From: Oceanitalea stevensii
GTDB lineage: Bacteria > Actinomycetota > Actinomycetes > Actinomycetales > Actinomycetaceae
Reading direction: 5' to 3'
Assembly: GCF_014837105.1 (NCBI RefSeq)
Contig: NZ_JACSPO010000006.1
Location: forward strand, 1 to 64,000
DNA: 64,000 nt
Made by a program: the position numbers and the translations under genes
Part shown: positions 7,841-16,887 of the stretch, one piece after another
How positions within the stretch are numbered: position 1 is the first letter of the stretch
How the letters are laid out: each line of letters begins with the position of its first letter
Notes under the pieces: generated by a model
Database searches by the model: none
What the model was told of the DNA's origin: nothing
Seen by the model: only the letters and a program-made list of their open reading frames with translations

Positions 7841-9322
7841 GTGGCCGCCCTCACCCCGGGCCGTCAGCGCCAGCTGTGCCGGCACGCCCAGGTGAGCGCC
7901 CGGCTGAGCACGGACGAGCTGTGGAGGCGGTACTTCGCCGTCGGCGGGACCGCGGGTCCCCTCGAGCTGGACGCCTACCTCAACGGCGCCCTCGACCTCC
8001 CCGCCGAGCAGCGCGACCGGGTGGCGCTGGCCATCAACGAGCACATCGACGCGCTCGCCGGGAAGGTGCGCGCGCCGTACTCCCGCCCGCTGCGCTCGGC
8101 CGGGGACCAGGACGCCGCCCTCGCCGCCCTGCGGGCACTCCTGCGCGGCACCCACCTCGCGCCACCGGACCTGCTCCCGGCAGCACTCGACGCCGCGGCC
8201 GCACACCTGGGGTTCACGACGGTGATGTACCTCGCCGACTACGCCAACGAGCTCCTCGTCCCCTTCCCGGGCCGGCACGGCGCCGACCGGACACCCATGA
8301 GGATCGACACCACCCTCCCGGGTCGGGCCTACCGGTACGTCAGGGCGCAGCCCACCGTGAGCCACGGGCAGGCCCGCATCTGGATGCCCATCCTCGACGG
8401 CGTCGAGCGCATCGGCGTGCTCGACGTCATGGTCGAGGACTCCCTGGACCTGCACGACCCCGTCCTGCACCGCCAGATGTGGATGGTGTCGCACTACCTC
8501 GGCCACCTGGTCACGGCGCTGGAGGTGCTCGGCGACACCATCGACGCCGTCCGGCGCACCCACCCGCGCAGCATCGAGGCGGAGCTCGTGTGGAGCCTGC
8601 TCCCGCCGCTCACCGCCGGCACCGACAAGGTCCTCCTCAGCGGCCGGCTCGAGCCTGCTCACGCCGTCGGCGGCGACGTCTTCGACTACTCGCTGTCCCC
8701 CACCCACGCCCAGTTCGCCGTCGTCGACGCCACCGGGCACGACCTCCGCGCCGGGATGGCCGCCGCAGTGGGCCTGGCGGCCTACCGCAACGCCCGCCGC
8801 CAGGGCCACGGCCTGTTCGCGCAGGCGGAGGCCGTGCACCGCACGCTGGCGGAGCACTTCGGCGGGCAGTACGTGTTCGCCACCGGGGTGTTCGGCGACC
8901 TGGACCTGGACACCGGGCGTCTGCGCTACTTCGTCCCAGGGCACCCCGCCCCCCTGCTCCTGCGCCGCGGCAAGGTCGTCAAGGCGCTCGACGAGGGCCG
9001 TCGCGCGCTCCTCGGGCTCGACGTCTCGAGCGCCGCCCTGGGCGAGGAGCGGCTCGAGGCCGGCGACATCGTCGTCATCTACACCGACGGCATCCCCGAG
9101 GCCCGCGACTCCGAGCGCCAGTTCTACGGGACCAGACGGCTCATCGACACGATCGAGCGGGCGGCCGCCGACGGCAAGCCGCTCCCGGAGATCTCCCGCT
9201 CGGTCCTCCAGTCCCTCCTGCGGCACCAGCGGGGCGTCCTGCAGGACGACGCGACGCTCGTCCTCGTCCAGTGGACGACCGAGGGCCAGGCGGACCTGGA
9301 CCCGACGCTGCTGCGGACGTGA
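7841..9322 (+). CDS. PP2C-type (SpoIIE/RsbU) serine phosphatase
   Basis: A 493-residue predicted Ser/Thr phosphatase. The N-terminal 60 residues are helical (STDELWRRYFAVGG), followed by a GAF-like domain (about 110-235), and the PP2C domain fills the C-terminal 240 residues. Metal-binding acids are present: GGDVFDY, VVDATGHDLRAGMAA, VVIYTDGIPEARD and QDDATLVLV, so the enzyme looks active. RsbU-type phosphatases dephosphorylate anti-anti-sigma factors in partner-switching pathways; no anti-sigma factor gene is in the window. Start GTG 7841 is 4 nt after the GAF-ANTAR stop, with GGGGA upstream. Confidence 0.85.
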   Translation: MAALTPGRQRQLCRHAQVSARLSTDELWRRYFAVGGTAGPLELDAYLNGALDLPAEQRDRVALAINEHIDALAGKVRAPYSRPLRSAGDQDAALAALRALLRGTHLAPPDLLPAALDAAAAHLGFTTVMYLADYANELLVPFPGRHGADRTPMRIDTTLPGRAYRYVRAQPTVSHGQARIWMPILDGVERIGVLDVMVEDSLDLHDPVLHRQMWMVSHYLGHLVTALEVLGDTIDAVRRTHPRSIEAELVWSLLPPLTAGTDKVLLSGRLEPAHAVGGDVFDYSLSPTHAQFAVVDATGHDLRAGMAAAVGLAAYRNARRQGHGLFAQAEAVHRTLAEHFGGQYVFATGVFGDLDLDTGRLRYFVPGHPAPLLLRRGKVVKALDEGRRALLGLDVSSAALGEERLEAGDIVVIYTDGIPEARDSERQFYGTRRLIDTIERAAADGKPLPEISRSVLQSLLRHQRGVLQDDATLVLVQWTTEGQADLDPTLLRT

Positions 9323-9356
9323 CGACCGCGGCACCAGGGCCTCACCGCTCGGCGGG

Positions 9357-10655
9357 CTACCGGCAGAGCCGCTGGTGCCAGGCCTGGGCGCTGGTGTCGG
9401 TGAGGGAGGCGACCTGGTCGACGACGACGCGCAGCCGGGCGCCGTCGTCGCCTGCCTCCTCCCAGTCCGCGACGAAGGTCGTCTCGAGCTCGGCCGGCCC
9501 GGCCGCGAGGAGCGCCTCGGTGAGCTGGGTGAGCATCGTCCGCTGCCGCTGGTAGACCGGCTCGCTCTCCCGCGGCGCCATGACGTAGTGCGCGGTGACG
9601 CCCTTGAGGACGACGATCTCCGCGAGCGTGTCGTCCGGGACGACGAGGTCCGCGCCGTAGCGCGTGAGCGGGCCGTCGCCGAAGCGCTCGCGGGTGGCGT
9701 CGTGGGCGGCGTTGCAGAAGCGGCCGATGAGCTGGCTCGTCATGTCCTTGAGCGCCGCGCGGTCGCGCCGGCTCTCGCTCCACGTCCCCAGCCACACCGG
9801 CAGCGCGACGAGCCGCTCGAGGGCCGCGCCGAGCAGGTCGTCGGACACGGCCGGGTTGTACCACTGGCGGGTCTGGGCGACGACGGCGGCCTGCTGGTCC
9901 GCCCGGCGCAGCACCGCGAGGTCGATGCGCCCCCCGACGACGGCGTCCTCGACGTCGTGCACCGAGTAGGAGATGTCGTCGGCCAGGTCCATGACCTGGC
10001 CCTCGATGGACAGCCGCCGGTCCGGGGCGCCCTGCCGCATCCAGGTGAAGACGGGCAGGTCGTCGGCGTAGACGCCGAACTTGCGCGAGGGGCGCCCGCC
10101 CGGCTTCTTCGGGGCCTCCTCCACCGGCCACGGGTACTTCGTGGCGGCGTCGAGGCTGGCGCGGGTGAGGTTGAGCCCCACGGGCGTGCCGTCGGCGGTG
10201 AAGGCCTTGGGCTCGAGGCGGGTGAGCAGCCGCAGCGTCTGCGCGTTGCCCTCGAAGCCGCCGATGTCCGCGGCCGCGTCGTCCAGCGCCCGCTCGCCGT
10301 TGTGCCCGAAGGGCGGATGGCCGAGGTCGTGGGCCAGGCACGCGGTGTCGACGACGTCGGGGTCGCAGCCCAGCGTCTTGCCGAGCTCGCGGCCCACCTG
10401 CGCCACCTCGAGGGAGTGGGTGAGCCGGGTGCGGACGAAGTCGTCGCTCGAGGGCCCCAGCACCTGCGTCTTCGCGCCCAGGCGCCGCAGCGCCGAGGAG
10501 TGGACCACGCGGGCGCGGTCCCGCTCGAAGGCGGTGCGGTTGGGGTTCTTCGGCTCCTCCTGCCACCAGCGCTCGCGGTCGGCATCGCCGTACGGGGCGT
10601 ACAAGTCCTCCACGAGCCCGAGCCTATGGCGGATCGGCGGCAACGCCGTGTTCAT
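9357..10655 (-). CDS. dgt: dGTP triphosphohydrolase-like protein
   Basis: A 432-residue HD-domain enzyme that splits dNTPs to deoxynucleoside and triphosphate. The HD superfamily ligands are visible: RTRLTHSLEVAQVG (His) and ACLAHDLGHPPFGHNGE (HD), then DLADDISYSVHDVEDAV (third Asp). The N-terminal KNPNRTAFERDRARVVHSSA segment is typical of this family. The ATG start at 10655 was chosen because the next gene runs divergently from 10692 and the upstream frame lacks family sequence. In actinobacteria the gene commonly neighbours dnaG, which lies 2.5 kb downstream here. Confidence 0.93.
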   Translation of the reverse strand: MNTALPPIRHRLGLVEDLYAPYGDADRERWWQEEPKNPNRTAFERDRARVVHSSALRRLGAKTQVLGPSSDDFVRTRLTHSLEVAQVGRELGKTLGCDPDVVDTACLAHDLGHPPFGHNGERALDDAAADIGGFEGNAQTLRLLTRLEPKAFTADGTPVGLNLTRASLDAATKYPWPVEEAPKKPGGRPSRKFGVYADDLPVFTWMRQGAPDRRLSIEGQVMDLADDISYSVHDVEDAVVGGRIDLAVLRRADQQAAVVAQTRQWYNPAVSDDLLGAALERLVALPVWLGTWSESRRDRAALKDMTSQLIGRFCNAAHDATRERFGDGPLTRYGADLVVPDDTLAEIVVLKGVTAHYVMAPRESEPVYQRQRTMLTQLTEALLAAGPAELETTFVADWEEAGDDGARLRVVVDQVASLTDTSAQAWHQRLCR

Positions 10656-10691
10656 CCGCCCGGTGTCGGCCCCCCGGACTAGCGTGGGGCC

Positions 10692-11111
10692 ATGGCACTG
10701 ACCCGTGAGGACCGTGAGCAGTTCCTGGCCGAGCCGCACATCGGCGCGCTGTCCGTGACGGCCGAGCCGGGCCGGGCGCCGCTCGTCGTGCCGATCTGGT
10801 ACCAGTACACGCCCGGCGGGCGGCTGTGGGTGCTCACCGGCGGGCAGTCGCGCAAGGCCCGCCTCATCGAGGACGCCGGCCGCTTCAGCCTCATGGCCGA
10901 GCGCGTCACCCCCACCGTCCGCTACGTCTCCGTCGAGGGGCCGGTGACCGGCGTGCTGCCGCAGACCGACGAGCACCTCGTCGAGATGACCTCCCGCTAC
11001 CTGTCCGGGGAGGCCGCCGAGGGCTACCTCGCGATGGCTCGCCGCGAGCTGGGCGGCCACGTCGTCATCGAGATGCAGCCCGAGCGCTGGCTCAGCGCGG
11101 ACCTCGGGTAG
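10692..11111 (+). CDS. PPOX-class flavin/F420-dependent protein
   Basis: A 139-residue split-barrel protein of the pyridoxamine-5-phosphate oxidase-like superfamily. Typical features are FLAEPHIGALSVTAEPGRAPLVVPIWYQY (core strand pair), the LTGGQSRKARLI cofactor-phosphate segment and the RYVSVEGPVTGV dimer strand. Actinobacterial members bind F420, FMN or haem degradation products and reduce small substrates; which cofactor is used here cannot be read. Cytosolic. The next gene begins 5 nt after the stop, so they are probably cotranscribed. Confidence 0.85.
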   Translation: MALTREDREQFLAEPHIGALSVTAEPGRAPLVVPIWYQYTPGGRLWVLTGGQSRKARLIEDAGRFSLMAERVTPTVRYVSVEGPVTGVLPQTDEHLVEMTSRYLSGEAAEGYLAMARRELGGHVVIEMQPERWLSADLG

Positions 11112-11115
11112 CGCC

Positions 11116-11727
11116 GTGGTCCCCTCCCCCTGGGCGCACGAGCCCGTCCTCACCGGCAGCCTCACCACCCTGCGCCCCTACCTCGACGAGGACCTGCCGC
11201 ACATCCTCGAGGCGCTCGCCGACCCCGAGCTGCTGCGCCTCACCGGCAGCGTCCACAGCGACGAGGAGGCCCGCGCCGCCGCGCACGACGCCGCGCAGCT
11301 GCACGGCTGGTACTCCGGCCTCGCGGCCCGCGAGGACCGCCTCGACCTCATGGTCGTCGACAGGGACACCGGCACCTGGGTGGGCGAGGTGGTGCTCAAC
11401 GACTGGGACCCCGGCAACGAGTCGTGCAACTTCCGGATCCTTCTCGGCCCGCGCGGCCGCGACCGCGGCCTGGGCAGCGAGGCCACCCGCCTCCTCCTCG
11501 ACCACGCCTTCACCCACCTCCCCCTCCACCGCATCGCCCTCGGCGTGTACGCCTTCAACCCGCGCGCCCAGCGCGTGTACGAGAAGGCGGGCTTCGTCGT
11601 CGAGGGGCGGGAGCGGGAGGCACTGCGCTACGACGGCGCACGCGTCGACCAGCTCCTCATGTCGGTCCTGCGGCCCGAGTGGGCCGCCCGTCAGCGCGTC
11701 CCGGCCCCGCCGTTGGTGCCACAATGA
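11116..11727 (+). CDS. GNAT acetyltransferase, RimJ/RimL type
   Basis: A 203-residue N-acetyltransferase. The acetyl-CoA pyrophosphate loop is GPRGRDRGLGSEATRLLLDHA at about 112-130 (core pattern R-G-x-G-x-E/A). It is followed by HRIALGVYAFNPRAQRVYEKAGFVVEGRERE, the classic RimJ/RimL region. The N-terminal strand LTTLRPYLDEDL also fits. Substrates range from ribosomal proteins to small amines; none is indicated by context. GTG start at 11116, 4 nt after the previous stop. Confidence 0.87.
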   Translation: MVPSPWAHEPVLTGSLTTLRPYLDEDLPHILEALADPELLRLTGSVHSDEEARAAAHDAAQLHGWYSGLAAREDRLDLMVVDRDTGTWVGEVVLNDWDPGNESCNFRILLGPRGRDRGLGSEATRLLLDHAFTHLPLHRIALGVYAFNPRAQRVYEKAGFVVEGREREALRYDGARVDQLLMSVLRPEWAARQRVPAPPLVPQ

Positions 11728-11731
11728 CGCC

Positions 11732-12919
11732 ATGACCGACCCCGCACCCAGCGCGCCAACGACGGCCGCGACGACGGGGACGGTGACCACCCGCCTGGTC
11801 CACCGCGCCGCCGTCGGCTCACCGGAGTGGTGGCGCTCCGCCGTCGTCTACGTCAACGAGCCGCCCCTGGTGAGCGGCACGACCACCCTCGCGGAGGTCG
11901 CCGAGCGCGTCGAGCAGATCCGCGCGGTGTCCCGTCTCGGCGTCCAGGCCGTGCGCATCGGCTGCCCTCCCCTGCCGGGCGAGGCGCCGGACGAGACCAT
12001 CGACGCCGTCGTCGGCCTCCTCACCCGCGCCCACCGCACGGGCCTGCGCGTGGTCCTGCGCATCGACCCGCTCGACCCGCGTGAGGAGGCGTGCGCCCGC
12101 TACTGGCTCAGCCGCGGCGCGGACGGCCTCGACCTCGGCCCGGTCACCGAGTCCGAGCCGGTCTCCCACGCGCGCTACCGCGAGCTGCACGCCGTGCTCG
12201 CCGAGCACGCCCGCAACGAGGACCCGATCCTGTCCACCCGGCTCAGCCCCGCCACCCAGTCCCGGGTGGCGGACATGCTCCACGAGGACTGGCTGCACCA
12301 CCTCGTCGACGCCGACCTCCTCGACGTCGGCGACCCCGCGCAGGTCGTGGAGTCGGTGACGGAGAGCCTGCGCATCCGTGACGCGCTCGGCAGCGCCGGC
12401 GCCTGGCTGGTCCCCGACGTCCTCGAGGCCGGCTCCCCCGAGCTCGCGCTGGCGACGGCACTGGTCGTCCTCGCGATGCCCGGCGCGGTCTACCTGCGTC
12501 AGGGCATCGAGCTCGGCATGCCCGTGAAGACCACCCAGCACGCCGAGCCGGAGCGCCTCGCGCTGGCCGCCCGGCTCAAGGAGGAGCAGCGCGGGCAGAC
12601 GGGCTCGTGCTTCGAGACCATCCGCGCCGCCCTGCGCCTGCGCGGGGACCACCGGCTGGGCCTCGCGCCGCTCGCCTGGGTCGACGAGCTCGACGGTCCC
12701 GTGCCGGACACCGTGCTCGCCTTCCTCAGCGGGGAGATGCTCGTCGTCGCGAACGTCGGCGACGACGACGTGCCCCTGGCCCCCGAGCGCGAGGTGCTGC
12801 TGTCCTCCGCGCCGCTGGCCACCGGCGAGGGCGGTCGCCTCATGCTGCCGCCGCGCACCGCGGTGTGGCAGTGGCTGGAGCCGCAGCCCCGGGAGAAGGA
12901 CCCCCGCGTCCGCCGCTGA
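11732..12919 (+). CDS. GH13-like pseudoenzyme of the maltose locus
   Basis: A 395-residue homologue of the alpha-glucosidase at 19885 that keeps the fold landmarks but not the catalytic residues. The N-terminus (RLVHRAAVGSPEWWRSAVVY) matches the enzyme's [19 protein letters not shown]. Region II RYWLSRGADGLDLG aligns with [14 protein letters not shown], so the nucleophile becomes Gly136. Region III places Arg170 at the acid/base Glu, and region IV has Leu231 for the stabilising Asp. Region I DLVPNH is RIDPLD. The B domain is absent: about 20 residues lie between regions I and II instead of about 112. The C-terminal beta domain remains. No frameshift. A carbohydrate-binding or regulatory role is an inference. 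It is convergent with malG, 6 nt apart. Confidence 0.8.
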   Translation: MTDPAPSAPTTAATTGTVTTRLVHRAAVGSPEWWRSAVVYVNEPPLVSGTTTLAEVAERVEQIRAVSRLGVQAVRIGCPPLPGEAPDETIDAVVGLLTRAHRTGLRVVLRIDPLDPREEACARYWLSRGADGLDLGPVTESEPVSHARYRELHAVLAEHARNEDPILSTRLSPATQSRVADMLHEDWLHHLVDADLLDVGDPAQVVESVTESLRIRDALGSAGAWLVPDVLEAGSPELALATALVVLAMPGAVYLRQGIELGMPVKTTQHAEPERLALAARLKEEQRGQTGSCFETIRAALRLRGDHRLGLAPLAWVDELDGPVPDTVLAFLSGEMLVVANVGDDDVPLAPEREVLLSSAPLATGEGGRLMLPPRTAVWQWLEPQPREKDPRVRR

Positions 12920-12925
12920 GGTCGC

Positions 12926-13825
12926 TCAGCCCTTGACGGACCCGGCCGTGAGGCCGGAGACGATGTAGCGCTGAAGGAAGAGGAAGATGAGCACGATCGG
13001 GATCGCGCCGATCGTCGCACCGGCCGCGAAGAGGCCCCAGTTCGCCGAGAGCTGGTCCGAGACCCACCCGTAGAGCCCCACCGCCAGCGTCCACTTCGAC
13101 TCCGACTGCAGGACGAGCTTGGCCAGGAGGAAGTCGGAGAAGCTCGAGATGAAGGACAGCAGGGCGACGACGGCGAGGATCGGCGCGACGAGGCGCAGGA
13201 TGATCGTCCAGTAGGTCTGCGCGTGGGTGGCGCCGTCGATCTTCGCGGCCTCGTCCAGCTCCCGTGGCACGGTGTTGAAGAACCCGTACATGAGGAAGGT
13301 GTTCACGCCCAGCGCCCCGCCGAGGTACACCATGATGAGCGCGACCCGGGAGTTGAGCCCGAGCACCGGGGTGACCTCGCCCAGGACGAGCAGCAGCAGG
13401 AAGATCGCGACGAAGGCGAGCAGCTGCGGGAACATCTGGATGATGAGGAGGGCGATGAGCCCGCCGCGGCGCCCGCGGAACCGGAAGCGGGAGAAGGCGT
13501 ACGCGGCCGCCGCACCCATGAGGACCGTGCCGACCGCCGTCGTCGACGCGATGACGAGGGTGTTGGCGAGCCACGTCCAGAAGTAGGTGTCGCCGAGCTT
13601 GCCGTAGTTGGCCGCGCTCACGTCGGCGAAGAGCGCGTTCGAGCCGGTGAGGGTGCCGCGCTCGGCGAGCGAGGCCGAGATGATGTAGACGATGGGCCAC
13701 ACGGCGTAGACGATCGCGACGACGGCGACGACGTAGCGCCAGCCGACCTCGCTCCACCAGCGGCGGCGGCTGAGGCGGTGCTGCGGGGCGGCGGTGCGCC
13801 CGGTGGGGACGGTGGTGGTGGCCAT
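12926..13825 (-). CDS. malG: Maltose-type ABC transporter permease MalG
   Basis: A 299-residue inner-membrane permease with six predicted helices. The EAA loop, contacting the ATPase, is NTVPRELDEAAKIDGATHAQTYWTIILRLVAPIL at about 188-220. The N-terminal helix WRYVVAVVAIVYAVWPIVYII and the carboxyl-terminal SVKG ending fit MalG. ATG start one nt after the malF stop (TGACATG arrangement), so the genes are translationally linked. No ATPase gene is present in the locus; in actinobacteria a shared MsiK-type ATPase encoded elsewhere usually serves such systems. Confidence 0.92.
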   Translation of the reverse strand: MATTTVPTGRTAAPQHRLSRRRWWSEVGWRYVVAVVAIVYAVWPIVYIISASLAERGTLTGSNALFADVSAANYGKLGDTYFWTWLANTLVIASTTAVGTVLMGAAAAYAFSRFRFRGRRGGLIALLIIQMFPQLLAFVAIFLLLLVLGEVTPVLGLNSRVALIMVYLGGALGVNTFLMYGFFNTVPRELDEAAKIDGATHAQTYWTIILRLVAPILAVVALLSFISSFSDFLLAKLVLQSESKWTLAVGLYGWVSDQLSANWGLFAAGATIGAIPIVLIFLFLQRYIVSGLTAGSVKG

Positions 13826-13826
13826 G

Positions 13827-15440
13827 TCAGCTGATGTCCTCCAGCGCCTGGGTCTTGCGGAAGGTGATCGCCGAGATCGTCGCGACGATGAGGAAGATGA
13901 CGAGGGACAGCGCGGAGGCGAGGCCGTAGTTGGTCGCCGCCCGGCCGTCGAGCCCGGAGATCGAGTAGACCATCGTGATGAGGATGTCGGTCGCGCCCAC
14001 GGGCACCGAGGTGTCCTGGAAGCGTGGTCCGCCCTCGGTGAGCATCTCGATGCCGTTGAAGTTGTTGAAGTTGAAGGCGAAGGACGAGATGAGGAGCGGG
14101 GCGACGGCGATGAACAGGAGCGGCAGGGTGAGCGAGCGGAAGATCCGCAGCCGCCCGGCGCCGTCGATGCGGGCCGCCTCCATGACGTCGCTGGGGATCG
14201 ACTGCAGCGCACCGGTCGTGATGAGGAACATGTAGGGGAAGCCCACCCACAGCTGGACGCCGAGGACGACGGCGCGGGCGAGCCACTCGTTGGTCAGCCA
14301 CGGCACCTCCGCCCCGCCGAGCAGCACCTGGTTGACGAACCCGAAGTCCGTGTTGAGCATGCCGCGCCACAGCAGGTAGGACATGAGCGCGGGGAAGGCG
14401 TAGGGCAGGATGAGCAGCGCCCGCATCACCTTGCGCCCCCGGACCCGCTCGTCGTTGAGGACGAGCGCGAAGAACAGGCCGAGGAAGAAGGTGAGGCCGA
14501 CGGTGAGGATCGCGAAGGCGAAGGTCCACACGAGCACCTGGAGGAAGGGCTCCGCGTACCGGGAGTCGCCGAAGGCCGTGGTGAAGTTGTCCAGGCCCAC
14601 GGGCACGCGCCAGCCGACGTTGAGGGTGGAGCCGTCCTCCGCCTCGAACTGCCCGGTGTCGTTGGGGCGGTAGACGACGCCGGTCTCGAGGTTGGTCATC
14701 GTGTCCGCCGCCTCGTCGTACTCGAGGACCGAGCGGTAGACGAAGCCGTTGCGCCCGTCCTGGGTACGGATCGAGCCCTGCTCGGCGTCGTCGGACACCG
14801 GGACGCGCAGCTCGACGACCTCGTTCTGCCGGGTGATGACCGTCTGCCGGTCGACGAGCTCCCAGCCGGGGACCTCGGTGACCGCCCCGTCGGTGACGAC
14901 GGCGCCGTCGACGTCCGCGAGCGGCTCCTCGGCGGTGCCGGCCCGGACGGTGCCGTCGTCGACGACGGCGAAGCCCAGCTCCCCGTCGCGCTCGACGACG
15001 GCGAGCGGGTAGGAGCTGGAGCCCTCCACCCGCTGCTCGTTCTGGATGAGCAGCGCCTCGATCGCGTCGCCCTTGGAGGAGTTGTGGCCCTGCCCGTAGT
15101 TCGTGAACGCGACGTAGCCGGTGTAGGCGACGGTGAAGACCTGGAAGACGAGGAGGAAGGCCAGCCCCGGGAGGATGTACTTCATCGGCAGCGAGCGGCG
15201 CGAGAAGTACACGTAGTCGGCGGCGACGAGGAGCGCGACCATGGCCGCGAGCACGCCCCACGACTCCGCCACCCACGCCTGGATGACGATGAAGACGCCG
15301 AGGGCGTTGACGAGCGCCATGAGCGCGACCTTGACGAAGAAGCCCGGCGTGTACGTCCGCGAGTGCGGCGTGCGCCGGACGTGGAGCGTCTCGGGCTCCG
15401 AGTCCGCCGTCGAGAGCTGAGGGGCCTGGGGCTGGGACAT
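13827..15440 (-). CDS. malF: Maltose-type ABC transporter permease MalF
   Basis: A 537-residue permease. Three N-terminal helices (about 35-60, 63-82, 90-112) precede a large extracytoplasmic region of roughly 170 residues, comparable to the P2 loop of enterobacterial MalF that contacts the binding protein. The ABC permease core follows, with the EAA motif SIPSDVMEAARIDGAGRLRIFRSLTLPLL near 440. ATG start with a GGAAGGC-like site upstream. It lies 82 nt downstream of malE and overlaps regulation with it. The large P2-like loop supports a maltodextrin-type rather than a monosaccharide system. Confidence 0.92.
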   Translation of the reverse strand: MSQPQAPQLSTADSEPETLHVRRTPHSRTYTPGFFVKVALMALVNALGVFIVIQAWVAESWGVLAAMVALLVAADYVYFSRRSLPMKYILPGLAFLLVFQVFTVAYTGYVAFTNYGQGHNSSKGDAIEALLIQNEQRVEGSSSYPLAVVERDGELGFAVVDDGTVRAGTAEEPLADVDGAVVTDGAVTEVPGWELVDRQTVITRQNEVVELRVPVSDDAEQGSIRTQDGRNGFVYRSVLEYDEAADTMTNLETGVVYRPNDTGQFEAEDGSTLNVGWRVPVGLDNFTTAFGDSRYAEPFLQVLVWTFAFAILTVGLTFFLGLFFALVLNDERVRGRKVMRALLILPYAFPALMSYLLWRGMLNTDFGFVNQVLLGGAEVPWLTNEWLARAVVLGVQLWVGFPYMFLITTGALQSIPSDVMEAARIDGAGRLRIFRSLTLPLLFIAVAPLLISSFAFNFNNFNGIEMLTEGGPRFQDTSVPVGATDILITMVYSISGLDGRAATNYGLASALSLVIFLIVATISAITFRKTQALEDIS

Positions 15441-15522
15441 CGCGTGCCTTCCGGGGCGAAGAGGCGAGGGGGTGGGGGCACGTGCGCCGCACGCCCGTCA
15501 CCGGGCGTGCCGCGCGCGTGCG

Positions 15523-16767
15523 TCAGCCGCCGATCGCGGCCTGGATGTCCGAGACCATCTTCTCCCAGCCCTCGACCGGGTCGAGCTGGCCGGAGATGAT
15601 CTGCCCCTCGGTGACGCCCCAGAAGTTCCACACCTCGCCCATCTCGGGGATGGAGGGCATGGGCACGGCGTCGGCGCCGACCTCGCGGAAGCCGGCCGCG
15701 ACCGGGTCCTCCGAGACGGTGTCGGCGGCGGCGGTGAGCGCCGGCGTGCGGTCACCGGCCTCGTACAGCGCGATCTGCGCCTCCTCGGTGGCCATGTAGT
15801 TGACGAGGAAGTCCGTGGCGAGCAGGGCGTTGTCGCTCTGCGCGCTCACGTAGAAGCCCTGGACACCGGTGAAGGGCTGCGCGGGCTCCCCACCGGCGGA
15901 CGGGATCGGGTCGACGGCGACGTCGAGGCCCTCGAAGGAGGCGAGCATCCACGGGCCGCCGAGGAGGTAGGCCGCCTCGCCGTTCGCGAAGGCCTCCACG
16001 ACGATGTCGTACTCCCACGAGGTGTTGAGCGTGCCGGCCTCGCCCTGCTCGGCGAGCCACTGGGCGAAGGCGTTGCCGTTCTCGCCGCCCAGGGCGAGCT
16101 CGGCCGTGTAGCTGCCGTCCGCGTTCGTCTCGAAGACCGGCGCCCCGAAGGACGTCTGGAACGGGTACATCGTGTACGGGTCGCCGACCTCGGTGATCTG
16201 GACGAGGAAGGGGTACTCCGCGCCGGACTCCTCGCCCATGGCGATCATCTCGTCGAAGGTCGCGGGGGTCTCGTCCACGAGCGCGGTGTTGCGGTAGATG
16301 GCGATGTTCTCGATCGCGTAGGGCAGGCCGTAGACCTGGCCCTCGTAGGTGAAGGCCTCGACGGCGACGCCCTCGAACTCGCCGGCCTTGTCGCCGAGCT
16401 CGACGGGGGCGACGACACCATTGGCGGTGAGCTCGCCGAGCCAGTCGTGGGCGCCGACGGTGATGTCCGGGCCCTCGCCGGTGGGGACCTGGGCGAGGAA
16501 GTCGGGGCGGATGTCGTCGAAGTTCTTCTGGACGAGCTCGACGGTGGTGCCGGTCTCGGCCTCGAAGGCCTCGGCCGCGGCGGCGACGGCCGCCTCGCGG
16601 GTGTCGTCGACCCAGATGGTGAGGGCGCCGCCCTCAGCGGCGGTGGGCTCCTCGGAGTCCTGCGAGGCCTCGGGGGTGGTCTCCTCCGGCTCCTCCGACT
16701 CGCTGCCACAAGCGGCGAGTCCGAGCGTCAGTGCGACGGCTGCGGTGATCACGATGCTACGGCGCAT
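15523..16767 (-). CDS. malE: Maltose-type solute-binding lipoprotein MalE
   Basis: A 414-residue extracellular solute-binding protein (family 1). The signal peptide ends in a lipobox at LAAC (Cys20), followed by an acidic Ser/Glu/Thr linker (21-48). The mature domain contains TIWVDDTREAAVAAAAEAFE, GPDITVGAHDWLGELTANGVVAPV and GLPYAIENIAIYRN, all typical of maltodextrin-binding proteins. C-terminal VEGWEKMVSDIQAAI matches the family end. ATG start with GGAGAG 9 nt upstream. First gene of malEFG; divergent from the LacI-type regulator, with two operator palindromes between them. Confidence 0.93.
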   Translation of the reverse strand: MRRSIVITAAVALTLGLAACGSESEEPEETTPEASQDSEEPTAAEGGALTIWVDDTREAAVAAAAEAFEAETGTTVELVQKNFDDIRPDFLAQVPTGEGPDITVGAHDWLGELTANGVVAPVELGDKAGEFEGVAVEAFTYEGQVYGLPYAIENIAIYRNTALVDETPATFDEMIAMGEESGAEYPFLVQITEVGDPYTMYPFQTSFGAPVFETNADGSYTAELALGGENGNAFAQWLAEQGEAGTLNTSWEYDIVVEAFANGEAAYLLGGPWMLASFEGLDVAVDPIPSAGGEPAQPFTGVQGFYVSAQSDNALLATDFLVNYMATEEAQIALYEAGDRTPALTAAADTVSEDPVAAGFREVGADAVPMPSIPEMGEVWNFWGVTEGQIISGQLDPVEGWEKMVSDIQAAIGG

Positions 16768-16863
16768 CCGGTATCTCTCCTCTGTCGGGGCCGAGGCGAC
16801 GCCGGCGTCAGAGCCGCGTCGCTGTGCCGTTTCGGCGCAGCGTAAGCCGCTCCGGCAACGGAG

Positions 16864-16877
16864 TGCAACACGTTGCA
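16864..16877. promoter_or_regulatory. LacI-family operator 1
   Basis: TGCAACACGTTGCA is a perfect inverted repeat (TGCAAC/GTTGCA around AC), in the malE-lacI divergent promoter region. The central CG with TGCAA flanks fits LacI/GalR-family operators. Confidence 0.8.
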
Positions 16878-16887
16878 GTAACTTTCA

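Noticed and set aside
11732..12919. Pseudogene created by frameshift
   Set aside because: The frame is intact over 395 codons with normal codon use; the catalytic changes are substitutions and clean deletions, not disruptions.
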